DNA of 64,000 nucleotides from Oopsacas minuta (taxonomy: Eukaryota; Porifera; Hexactinellida; Lyssacinosida; Leucopsacidae): assembly GCA_024704765.1 (NCBI GenBank), contig JAKMXF010000325.1, forward strand, positions 97,290 through 161,289, read 5' to 3'. How positions within the stretch are numbered: the stretch's first letter is position 1; every line of letters begins with the position of its first letter. Shown one piece after another: positions 50,519-60,175 of the stretch. A program made the position numbers and the translations under genes. Under the pieces are notes generated by a model, which was given only the letters and a program-made list of their open reading frames with translations, was not told the origin of the DNA and ran no database searches.

Positions 50519-51165
50519 ATGCGATGTACTTGTGGGGAGTTAATGCCTGAAGGGCCATATCCTCGGCATCCAGGCTATATCTGGAGATGTCCTGTTTCAG
50601 GTCGCTAGAAGACTTGTTCCATTCGACACGGTTCACTTTTCGAGGCTTCTAATACTCCTCTTCCGATGATGCTCAATTTCTGTACTACATGTCGGAAGAT
50701 CTACAGGCGCACGTGTTCTTGGAAAAGCAGTTAGACTGGAGTCCAAACACAGTCGTAGATTGGAAGAACTTCATGAGAGATGTCTGTATTGGAGATCTCT
50801 TCAGTAAAGACATCTCTCATGAATTTCTTCCAATCTACGACTGTGTTAACTCCGAACCGATCGGAGGACTTGGTACGATTGTAGAGATAGACGAGCCCAA
50901 ATTGGGAAAGCGGAAATACAATCGCAGGAGACTTCTAACTGGTCAATGGGTATTTGGCATGTTTGAAACTGGAACTAATATAGCTGTCATGATAGTTGTG
51001 CCTGACCGTAGTCTGCTTCCAATCATCCAACAATATATACTACCTGGAACTACGATACACTCTGATGAGTGGGCTTCATATGCCATCCTACAATACACTA
51101 CTTATGTTAATCACATCGTCAATCACTCTCAGAATTTTGTTGAAGTACGATGGTGGGTCATTTAG
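50519..51165 (+). pseudogene. Merlin (IS1016/IS1595-like) transposase, broken
   Basis: From ATG 50519 the first frame gives the N-terminal zinc ribbon (MRCTCGELMPEG ... WRCPVSG, in-frame stop, KTCSIRHGS). The frame then shifts near 50680 into the 158-codon ORF 50689-51165 with VVDWKNFMRDVC, TIVEIDEPKLGKRKYNRRR (first catalytic Asp) and TIHSDEWASYAIL (second Asp). The usual ESKFG is EPKLG here. An inverted duplication of 38 nt interrupts the region between VVDWKNF and the VEID motif (separate entry). After NHSQNFVE the sequence switches to hAT-like sequence, so the last part with the catalytic Glu is lost. Inactive. Confidence 0.82.
50748..50845. repeat. Hairpin: 38-nt inverted duplication inside the Merlin ORF
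   Basis: Arms 50748-50785 and 50808-50845 are reverse complements with one mismatch; the loop is 22 nt. The first arm encodes the normal Merlin sequence; the second arm is its inverse copy and keeps the frame open. Confidence 0.9.
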
Positions 51166-51172
51166 GATTATG

Positions 51173-51860
51173 TAGTAAGAATCTTTGGAAGTTTTACAGC
51201 AGAGAGATGTGTTGATGCAGTATCTAATAGATTGAACGAATTTGGAATAGATTTTGAGGCTGATATTATTGCTGTTACAACTGATGGCTGCTGAATTATG
51301 CCAACATTCTTTCGCTTAATTTCAACCCCCATCAATTGTGCTGCACACACGGGCTTCAACTCGTAATTGACGTATTGTATTAAAAGGATACTGTTTGTCC
51401 TGAGAAAATATCCCACTATTCAAGTGAAACGGACAAATGTGAACAGAATGAAACATTAGATGAAATGGAAGACTCAGATGGATTAAGAATTGTTGGTACT
51501 GAGTAGGAAAATGGATTGAATTTAATCTTGACATTTCTATCATAGTTAATAAAGTTCTTAGATTTGCAAAACTATTCAAGCGTTCTCCTCATAAAAACAA
51601 AATTTATGTTAAAAAAACACTCAATGGTTTCAGCTAATCCTTGATTGCAAAACTCATTGGAGTTCACTCTTAAAACATGCTCGATGGGATTGTTAAGATG
51701 CAGATACGAGTTCTAAAGACACTTCTTCACGGGTGTAAATTCTTTACGAAAAAATTAAAAAAATTATCAACGCAAAATGAGCGTATGGATTATGTGATAC
51801 AATTTATGTTGAGTAAGAAATTGCTATCTACTGACCTATGTGACGTATGGAAATTTTGTT
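51173..51860 (+). pseudogene. hAT transposase fragment
   Basis: One frame from 51176 reads R-I-F-G-S-F-T-A-E-R-C-V-D-A-V, L-N-E-F-G-I-D-F-E-A-D-I-I-A-V-T-T-D-G-C, then a stop and I-N-C-A-A-H. This is the RNase H-like region of hAT transposases, with the TTDGA-type second Asp and the CxAH motif. Further on L-D-C-K-T-H-W-S-S-L-L is the DxxTRWxS motif. Several stops and shifts. It abuts the Merlin fragment directly, so one inserted into or recombined with the other. Confidence 0.65.
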
Positions 51861-53441
51861 TTCCAAATTTTAATTTTTGACCTGTTATTATCCCAATTAC
51901 TTTGGCTACAAATCTCAAAAATGTTGATGAGCTCAATATCTGGCTTGTGAATATTTGTATTACCGCTATTCAATATTTGCGACAATTTCTCAAAACATTA
52001 CGTACATCTAACTAACCTTGTCTGAGCTATGTTCGCTTATATGTGAATATCGGACATTTATTGAACATATCCCTCTCGATTTTTCAATTTTTCATAAATA
52101 ACCGAAACGGTTACTATATATCAATTTCTCTGTATTATTCATATGCATTATTATCGAAAAGTATGCTATGTATGGTTATAATAGTACCCATTACTAACAT
52201 TTGAGACTCTATTATTCGAGTTATGACTTTGAACAATGAACACCTATCCATATGTCATTCTCCGTACACGTATCTTGCCATCATCCGTCAATATGGACAT
52301 CCTTAAATGTTCTGAAGAAAGAACAAGCATTTTTAGCTGACAGGCCGAGATCCCCCAAAGAGAATGTGTTGTGTTGATCGTGAAGAATCGTTAAATACTT
52401 TAGTTAATGGTTATAGGCCAAGCATACATTCTTCATGAAGTGGTCATAACTAATTATCACAACAACACCAAATCCACAATATACTGGGGTAATCGAGTAT
52501 GCTGAGTCCTATTATGATATTGTCAACAACGTTAAGCATGACAGTTTATTCGCTTGAGGACCGTAGGCTCGAGTGCGGCCAGGGAGTGTTTGCAAACGCG
52601 TAGCGCGAGCAAGCGAAGCGCGCTCGTTAATATTATTCAGGAAATATGTACTTATACAACCATGATCGGGGAAACAAGGTTTTGACTGGGATTAGTAATA
52701 GCCTTAAATCATTAATCATGTCACGAATTGTATGTATTCCAAGAGTTTACACTAAACCTCGTAAGATTTGATCTCGATATAATGTTATTCTAATACTATT
52801 TACATATTACATTATTCAATCAGCATATAATTGGAAACATGCCCCTCAAGGTAATAATTATCATGAATATTATTACTAGGAGCCAAAATCGGATAATCTA
52901 CGCCTCAAGTCACCTCTGTGTACATGATGAAACATTGTATCTAGGCTCATTTTCATTTATAATTTAGGTGTGAACATGATTAATCACCGAAAAGGTGTGA
53001 AATATTCACTTCAGACAAAATTCTTCCCCAGTACCTCCTCTTTACATAAAAGCGTAACTATGAATCAATTTTAGCATCGATTTAAATTGTTTTAATAAAA
53101 ATTCATTTATTTGAAATTATTCAAATTTTCAAATTTTGAAGATCCTCTATTTTCAAATGTTATCCTGGCATAATCGGCTATAACTAAAAAATATGAAATA
53201 TTTTGGCATAAAAATTTTACAGAAGAATTTACAAGATAGTGTTTAGTTCAAAAATGCAATATTATAGAATTTCTGAATTCGATCAATGTATTCTATTATT
53301 TCCTCAATATACCCAAACTAGAACCTTAAATGATTTTGAATCTGGCAGAATAAGAATTTTTAAGAGAACAATTTGACATATTGATATTTATATATCTGAA
53401 TTGCTGGTATATATTATCATTTCTTGTTTAGTCATTGTATT
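51861..53441. other. Gene-free stretch with repeat fragments
   Basis: 52480-52630 holds a family B-like terminus (GAGTATGCTGAGTCC, then GTGTTTGCAAACGCG and the palindrome GCGCGAGCAAGCGAAGCGCG at 52603-52627). 52925-53030 carries a short inverse family A fragment (GGTGTGAAATATTCACTT). The rest is AT-rich with nothing recognised. Confidence 0.4.
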
Positions 53442-53449
53442 CAGATTTC

Positions 53450-53882
53450 GGTACAATTACACTAATGTACCTCTTTTTATTGGTAAAGATATCAAATCAC
53501 TGCTAATAGATTTAAATAGAGTATGTTCAGAGAGGGGTACAATTACACTAATGTACCTCTTTTTATTGGTAAGAGATATCAAATCACTGCTAATAGATTT
53601 GAATAGAGTATGTTCAGAGAAGAATATTAATCGAAAGAAATTCAAAATCGGATGAATACTGACAAAGTTGCAACATTTTTGGCTACTAAGCCAAATCCTA
53701 TGGAGAAAATTGTATTATCGAATTGACCCAAATAATATTAATAGAATTGCTTGCATTAGACTATGCAATATAATTGGATGTGTATATTGCATATTGAGGT
53801 TAACGAGTACGAGATTTTGAGCTCAGCTTAACTACGACTGTAACAATGTAACAAAAGGAATGCGAAACCACAGAAATATACT
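53450..53882 (+). repeat. Merlin left terminal inverted repeat with duplicated 86-bp tip
   Basis: 53450-53535 and 53536-53621 are tandem copies (GGTACAATTAC to GTTCAGAGA) differing at a few positions; the second continues as the full 347-bp arm. The target duplication abuts the outer copy, so the outer tip was the one used or the doubling arose afterwards at the tip. Confidence 0.85.
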
Positions 53883-53984
53883 GTGGCAAGCTAACCTTAT
53901 CATACTGATATTACATTTTGCATTCGTCAACATAAATATAGTATTTTCCATTTATCACTTTAGAATTCATTCAAACACGAATCC

Positions 53985-54922
53985 ATGGCTGCTGCTTCAC
54001 TAACATTTACCCCGATGTTAATGCCAATTATTTTTCCAGATATTGGTGTTGTTCCGTTGAAAAGATTTTACCAAAGCATAGTTACTGACCAGGATGCAGT
54101 CATCAGATGGTTGCAAGAAAATGGCCTTCTGGCAAGGGGAATAGTATGTAAATGCGGAAGATTAATGAAGATAGGGAAATTTTCCCATGCTGCTGAAGAG
54201 CTAGGTTGGAGGTGCATGGAGAAAGCATGTAGAAAGGTAGCGTCACTTAGGGTAGGTCCTTTCTTTGAGTCCTCTAACCTAAAACTCATAGAGTTTATCT
54301 TTCTCTGGTCAAAGGATTATCAGACCACAGAAACTTTTGAAGAAAATTTAGGATGGTCAAGGTCCACGATTACAGGTTGGAAAAACTATATGCGTGACCT
54401 TTGTGTAACAAGGTATTTATCGTACCTCGAGCCTATAGAAGGACCAGGAGAAATTGTGGAAATTGATGAAAGCAAATTTGGTAATCATAAATATAGTCGT
54501 GGTAGGTTATTATCTGGCCAATGGGTGTTTGGTGGAGTTTGTAGGGGAACTAGTGACATGTTTATGATACCAGTTGCAGAAAGATCGGCTTCTACACTTA
54601 TTCCATTGATTAACGAATTTATTCGCCCAGGAAGTACGAAGTATCATAATGTCTGACAAATGGGCTTCCTATAATCAAATACACCCCGGAACATTTCCTC
54701 ATTATACATTTAATCATAGCGAAAATTTTGTGGACCCAACAACAGGCACGCATATGCAAACCATTGAATCGGCTTAGGGACATCTTAAAAAAAGAAGCAG
54801 AAATTCGATGACAACTAATCCGGAACTCCTCGATACTTATCTGGCAGAACATTGCTGGAGGAAGAAAAATTGTTCAACAGTTTCAAGAACATCATTTCAG
54901 AAATTAGGTCACAGTATCCTGT
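53985..54922 (+). pseudogene. Merlin transposase, one frameshift and one stop
   Basis: Starts at ATG 53985. N-terminal zinc ribbon CKCGRLMKIG ... WRCMEKACRK; helix-turn-helix-like segment EENLGWSRSTITGWKNYMRD; DDE core with GEIVEIDESKFGNHKYSRGRL (first Asp) and WVFGGVCRGTSDMF. After residue 223 the frame shifts (near 54650) and continues as S-D-K-W-A-S-Y (second Asp), F-N-H-S-E-N-F-V-D-P and T-I-E-S (final Glu), followed by an in-frame TAG at 54776 where this family usually has Trp. The end is near 54922. Belongs to the IS1595/ISXO2-like group (Merlin in animals). Two lesions make it inactive unless they are read errors. Confidence 0.88.
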
Positions 54923-55006
54923 AGTATAGTATCTCAATTTAGATATTATTATAATGCATGTAATTCCTTGTTTACTGTGTAGATTTGTTATAAATTCTTA
55001 TGTGTA

Positions 55007-56316
55007 CAGGGTGACAAATAAGTTCTGTCCCATATGTTTGATGTAGTGTAGTTCCTTATTAAAGAACCAGATTAAACAGTTATAGTGTAAGATAAGTAAC
55101 AATGTATATATTTAAAGTATTCAATGGTAATCTGTACATTCTGAACAAGCTAAAAGATTCTAGGAAAAATGGAGAAGAATAGGGTGGCTATTGTTAAATT
55201 ATATTTGCAAGGGAAAAGTCAAAGCGAAATATTGAAGATTCTCAATTTCCCCATGTCGCGCAGGAAATTGATATATCGTACTATTAAAAGATATAAGGAC
55301 ACTGGTAGTACCTCAGACAGGCAGAGAAGTGGACGTCCAACATCTGCGACCACTACCCAGAAGAGAAAGGTTATCCGTAGTCGGATTCAGCGAAATCCGC
55401 AACGTTCGATGCGAAAAATGGCGCTAGAACTCAAAATATCAAGAGAATCGGTCCGAACAATTGTGAAGAGCGATATGGGCCTATTTCCTTACAAAAAGAG
55501 GAAGGTTCACTTTATTTCGCCACAGATTAAAGAAAAGAGACTAGCCAGGAGCAAGGCCTTACTCGCCCGGCTCGCAAGTTTTGGCCTTGATGAAATTTTA
55601 TTCTCGGATGAGAAATTATTCACGGTCGAGCAGGCGTACAATCGTCAAAACGATCGAGTATTGTCTCTTCTCCATCTTCCATACCACAAGAGTATCGATG
55701 CGTCCAAAGAGTTCAGCATCCTCAGTCAGTGATGGTTTGGGCGGGGGTGTCCGCAAAAGGCCGTACCCCACTGGTTTTCATCCCACCGGGCGTAAAAATA
55801 AACGCTGTTAAATATCAGGAGCTCGTTTTAGACCCAATAGTGAGAGGCCTTGGTAAGACCATGTTCAATAATTGTCCATTTTTATTCCAGCAAGACGGTG
55901 CGCCAGCCCACACAGCGAAAGTCAACCAACAGTGGTTACGAAACAATATCCCAGACTTCATCTCCAAGGAGGAATGGCCTCCTTCCAGCCCAGATCTCAA
56001 CCCGATGGACTTCTCGTTGTGGTCGATATTGGAGACAAATGCGTGCACTACTTCCCATAAGAGTATCAAGTCTCTAAAAACGTCTTTATCCCGAGAATGG
56101 GCAAAATCCCGCAGGAAAAGTTGCGTGCCGCTGTCGAGTCCGTCCCCAAGCGGCTAAGAGCTGTCATCAAAAAGAAAGGGGGCTATATCGAACAATTGAA
56201 TATATTATGAATCTATATTTAGTTTGCTAAGTTATAGCATAATTTCAAGTCAATATCTTAGTTCATAGCTTAGTTATAATAAATTTTCAATGGGACAGAA
56301 CTTATTTGTCACCCTG
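55007..56316 (+). mobile_element. DD37D (maT-type) element nested in Merlin
   Basis: 1310 bp; perfect 26-bp terminal inverted repeats starting CAGGGTGACAAATAAGTTCT; TA duplicated at 55005-55006 and 56317-56318. It lies between the Merlin transposase and the Merlin right arm, so it is younger than the Merlin insertion or was carried by it. Confidence 0.93.
55169..56210 (+). pseudogene. maT-type transposase with two frameshifts
   Basis: ATG 55169 opens an HTH domain (IVKLYLQGKSQSEILKIL, then RSMRKMALELKISRESVRTI) and LFSDEKLFTVEQAYNRQ (first D). A frameshift near 55665 moves reading to 55729-56157 with SVMVWAGVSAKGRTP just before and LFQQDGAPAHTAK (second D) and SPDLNPMDFSLW (third D). A second shift near 56105 leads to the natural end (K-K-K-G-G-Y-I-E-Q-L-N-I-L, TGA 56208-56210). 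There are 37 residues between the second and third D. It is related to, but clearly distinct from, the 23.8-kb copy. Confidence 0.88.
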
Positions 56317-56706
56317 TATATATTGTATGTAACTAGCTACAGAAGTATATTTCTGTGGTTTCGCATTCCTTTTGTTACATTGTTACAGTCGTAGTTAAGC
56401 TGAGCTCAAAATCTCGTACTCGTTAACCTCAATATGCAATATACACATCCAATTATATTGCATAGTCTAATGCAAGCAATTCTATTAGTATTATTTGGGT
56501 CAATTCGATAATACAATTTTCTCCATAGGATTTGGCTTAGTAGCCAAAAATGTTGCAACTTTGTCAGTATTCATCCGATTTTGAATTTCTTTCGATTAAT
56601 ATTCTTCTCTGAACATACTCTATTCAAATCTATTAGCAGTGATTTGATATCTCTTACCAATAAAAAGAAGTACATTAGTGTAATTGTACCCAGATTTCAA
56701 TATTTA

Positions 56707-57928
56707 ATGTTATCAAAGAGAGGTAAACAAATCACATTAATTCTAACACTCACAATTCTCGCTGGACTGATAATATACAAACTTTCAGCTATATCATCGC
56801 AGAAGATCTCCATTCTAAAAAGCTTCAAAACTGGCAAAGAAGAAGAAGAAGCTGAGAAAGTTAGTATTTGCTCTTTCAATCAATCATGGATCGATTACAG
56901 AAATAACTGGGATGGTACAATTTTGATAGAAATCCAAGGTAAACAAATACTCCTTACAGATGAATACGTCGAAGCAATGATATGTAAAGGTCAACACCCT
57001 CTGACAAGACTATCCCAAGTTTTTGGAGCGTAGTAACTCTGTTAAAGAAAAATGTAAGGAAATACAAGGCGAAATGAACTATAAACTCAATGTTGGGTCT
57101 GATGCTTATTTCATTCGATTTAATGATGATTATGAGGTGTTAAATTGTGTGGTACCGAAGGCAGGGTCCAGGACTTGGGCCAACAAATTCGCAAATATGT
57201 TAAAGTATGATGGAGAATTGAACTATTCAATTATGCAAAAATATAATATCTTCGAATATTTGAGTCAGTCTACTGATACAGCACGTCGCGTACAGACATA
57301 CACCAAATTCATCATCTACAGACACCCGCTCGAACGGCTGGTCTCAGCTTATGGAGACAAAATGGCAGGTAATCGGAATAAATTCAATTTCGCTGTTCAA
57401 TACGCTAAGCAGATCATTACAGTGAATTATCTGGAGGATAATACAAAAGCTGGGAACTATGCTAAGCTGTCATTAGAAGAAAAGCAAGAAATTAAGAAAC
57501 AGCAACAACGTATGAAATTACCAGGAGCAGAGTTGAACATAACGTTTTTAGAGTTTGTTACATGGGTCACTAGCTTCCTGGATAAGAATATGTTGTATGC
57601 ATTAGATATTCATTGGACTCCAGTCACTAAACTGTGTAATCCTTGTGTTACATTTTATGACATTCTTATAGACCATGATTTCATCAATGAAGAATCACAA
57701 ATATTGGTTGATTATCTCCAGGAAAACAAAAAATCGAACCCTCCCATCTATTTCGAAGAATATCCAAGAATAGCTACACGTGATAAGTGTAATGAGTATT
57801 TCCGTAGAATTCCACAGAATCTCCGTGAGAAACTGCATAAGATATATCTTAATGATTTCATCCTATTCGGCTATACATACAATGGAGATAGTCAAGACTA
57901 TGCTTGTGAGGAGAAAAATAGTGACTAG
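56707..57928 (+). CDS. Golgi carbohydrate sulfotransferase (HNK-1ST/CHST8-14 type), with one frame discontinuity
   Basis: ATG 56707 starts a type II membrane protein: short cytoplasmic MLSKRGKQ, a signal-anchor of about 18 residues (ITLILTLTILAGLIIY), then a stem. The catalytic domain has the 5'-phosphosulfate-binding motif VVPKAGSRTW and the 3'-phosphate-binding motif YRHPLERLVSAYGDK, both standard for Sulfotransfer_2 enzymes using PAPS. A later HWTPVTKLCNPC block and a YLNDFILFGY end are also typical. It would sulfate hexosamine or glucuronic acid residues on glycans. Reading passes from one frame (to about 57010) to another (57023 to stop 57928), so there is a 1-base indel or a missed short intron near 57005. 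ATG 56581 upstream lies in the Merlin arm and is not the original start. Total about 405 residues. Confidence 0.85.
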
Positions 57929-58259
57929 TAACAGAAATTTGGAATACTAATACTGTATACTACAGTGTGTCTCATAATATATCATAGCCTACTCTACATA
58001 AGACTAACAGTGACTTGTGGATTTTGTACCAGGATGCATAAGTCGCGTGTAATTACTACTCAATCATATTTGTTTTAAAATTATATTTTAATTTTGTATT
58101 TATAAACATCCATAACCTTTTAACCTGGCTTGCTTGATATATTTCCAAAAGATTATTTTTGTGACTGTTATATAATCACTTTTCTTTAGATGTCTTTCGT
58201 TCTCTTGCTCTAACTGTGCGATTACCTTTACTATTACTAGCTTCTACACATATTTCAAG
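57929..58259. other. Intergenic, nothing recognised
   Basis: AT-rich spacer between the sulfotransferase stop and the THAP ORF. Confidence 0.4.
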
Positions 58260-58651
58260 ATGCCTATCAATTGTTCAGCCCCCGGCTGCAGAATTAACTC
58301 TGATAAAGAAGAGAGAATTCCCGTGTTCAAGATGCCACAGAAACCTGGTGAACTTAGACACGCCCGACTACATGCTCTACACAGGGAAGATATAGAAGCA
58401 GAAGTTGTATATGTCTGCGTGAAGCATTTTCGAGAAGATGTCGAATATACTTTCAGAGCACTGAATGGATACGGTAGTTATCGTGAAATTCCGCGAAGGC
58501 ACCTCAAGCTCAAGAAGGTGTAGTTCCAGCTTTTCTACCAGGATTTACAGATTACTATTTATCCCACTCTGCTACCAAACATACCCGTCTCTCTCAAGAG
58601 CCCAAAGATGATGAACTCCTCAATCAAGCTGTAACGCTCAGTCTGAGATAA
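58260..58651 (+). CDS. THAP-type zinc-finger protein, short or broken
   Basis: ATG 58260 gives 87 residues that fit a THAP (C2CH) domain: MPINCSAPGC (first Cys pair), F-K-M-P, and YVCVKHF (Cys-His pair), then a basic end. It lacks the usual Trp in the first helix (R-H-A-R-L-H instead). The frame stops at TAG 58521, but an overlapping frame (58514-58651) continues with V-P-A-F-L-P-G-F-T-D-Y-Y and L-L-N-Q-A-V-T-L-S-L-R, which looks like protein. A 1-base indel may therefore split one longer gene. THAP domains are DNA-binding modules of transcription regulators and P-element transposases. I cannot tell a host gene from a transposon remnant. Confidence 0.6.
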
Positions 58652-59173
58652 GAGATAGAAGAAAATGAAAGGTTCTTGATCAAGAGTTTCCAGGATTTAC
58701 AAGCTAAGTTATCCTTCCTTTCTATAGCTAAAACGTGGTCATGATGGTACCCAAATGAGCGTAATTTGATTTTTATGTGTCTTGTTATGGCTAATAATAA
58801 TATTATAGCTGATACATAATTATTAGTAGAATTAGATTTGACTATTTACTAGAGTTATGGATTTGATGCATCTTAATTGTGAAATGATTTGATTTGGATT
58901 TGATTTAATGTTTAACTGTCAAATCCTTTTTAATTTTGGTGGCTGGTGTTGGTATTAACGTGAATACTTATCTTTGTAATACAGTAGTATATATAATATC
59001 TAAGTTGTTTAATACGTCTTTTAATGGAAATGCATTACGTTTAATACTTATTATACGTTACACACGTATTACTCAACTTGGTATTATATCCGGCGCCGCT
59101 CCACTTTGTTACAGACACAATGTTAACACTATGCGGAATAAACGGCTGAACTGTTCCAATTTGAATTACCACA
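58652..59173. other. Gene-free stretch
   Basis: AT-rich. The frame 58936-59256 has a hydrophobic start but no recognisable family; left out as a gene. Confidence 0.3.
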
Positions 59174-59422
59174 ATGACAATGGCTGCACCACTTTTGGTG
59201 AGCTTCCGACGCCACTGCATTCCATTCATAGAAGTGGCGGGTTATATAAAGAATAATAATAGTAGTATACAACAAATCTTTACGATTCAAGAACCTTTCT
59301 ACGAAACTATTAGTCAACCACCAAACGAAGAACCCGATAATACTCCAGATGTCACAATCAATACCACAATTACAACAGATTTAGATTATACTAGCTCAGA
59401 AAATTCAAATGATCATCTCTAA
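59174..59422 (+). CDS. Hypothetical ORF, 82 residues
   Basis: An ORF from ATG 59174 with a basic/hydrophobic start (APLLVSFRRHCIPFIEV) and an acidic, Thr/Asn/Pro-rich C-terminus (EEPDNTPDVTINTTITTDLD). It has no recognised family and overlaps a longer frame (58936-59256). It may be the terminal exon of a membrane protein's cytoplasmic tail or chance. Not supported by neighbours. Confidence 0.2.
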   Translation: MTMAAPLLVSFRRHCIPFIEVAGYIKNNNSSIQQIFTIQEPFYETISQPPNEEPDNTPDVTINTTITTDLDYTSSENSNDHL

Positions 59423-59819
59423 ACCAACATGATTGCATAGCCTGTCAGTAATCAACACTTTCAGAAACCACCATTGCTCAAATCCACTTTATATAGTAAC
59501 TCCCATAAATAATATTAGTAAGCTCATATACGCTTTATCATCCCTTTGTTACTCAGAATTCTAGAAAATTCCTTCAAACCATAGAATGGCAGCAATCAGC
59601 TATATTAGTACTCTTGTTGTGTTTGTACTGAATAAATAGCCTGCGAAACATATTTTGTTATTGTCTACTACTATAAACCTCTTACATATACTCTTTAGTT
59701 AATAATAATAATGTAATGTTCTTCTCAACCGTATTTAAAACAGATGTATTAAATGCGACTTACAGTATGTCAGTTCTAGGTAAACCATGCACTTGAGAAT
59801 AAAACATGAACAAATACAT
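59423..59819. other. Gene-free stretch, nothing recognised
   Basis: AT-rich with stops in all frames. Confidence 0.4.
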
Positions 59820-60175
59820 TCAGTTAAAATTTACCTGTTTGCAATCTTAAATAGTTTAAATTCTTCTTAAATAGGTTGGTGTTCTGACATGATTTAATCT
59901 TAATGGGAAGTACATTCCACAGCTCAGGGGAGATATATGAAATGCACTTTTGCCAACATTATCAAGATTTATTCGTGGCTTTTCTAACATCATCATTTCA
60001 TTAGAACAGTGCTTTTAAGAATAGATTGCAGCTTTTTATATCTCTATCTGGAAGTCCAGCGACTAGAATATTACCGTAGTCAAGAGACGAGATAATAAAA
60101 TATTCTGAAAGTGTAACCAGTCTAGAGTAGAGCCAATAGCATGACTGAATCGATCAATAGCATTTGCTATCGTGT
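59820..60175 (-). pseudogene. LINE (L2/CR1-like) ORF2 C-terminal remnant
   Basis: The minus strand near 60105-60020 reads S-S-L-D-Y-G-N-I-L-V-A-G-L-P-D-R-D-I-K, the LDYxNxLxxGLP motif after the reverse-transcriptase core. Around 59945-59850 it reads F-H-I-S-P-E-L-W-N-V-L-P-I-K-I-K and later N-L-F-K-K-N, the conserved C-terminal APxLWNxLPxxI...FK end. Frames are broken. Confidence 0.7.

Larger units (their letters stand above)
53450..56690 (+). mobile_element. Merlin element with 347-bp terminal inverted repeats and nested maT insertion
   Basis: The outer ends GGTACAATTACACTAATGTA (left) and its inverse (right, to 56690) are flanked by a perfect 8-bp duplication CAGATTTC (53442-53449 and 56691-56698), as expected for Merlin (8-9 bp). 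Inverted arms are 53536-53882 and 56344-56690, nearly identical over 347 bp. The left tip of 86 bp is tandemly doubled (53450-53535 and 53536-53621). Total 3241 bp, about 1.93 kb without the nested maT element at 55007-56316. The right end lies only 8 bp before the sulfotransferase ATG. Confidence 0.92.

Noticed and set aside
58936-59256. 106-codon ORF with hydrophobic start
   Set aside because: No family resemblance, no ATG-proximal support, and it overlaps another ORF; likely chance.
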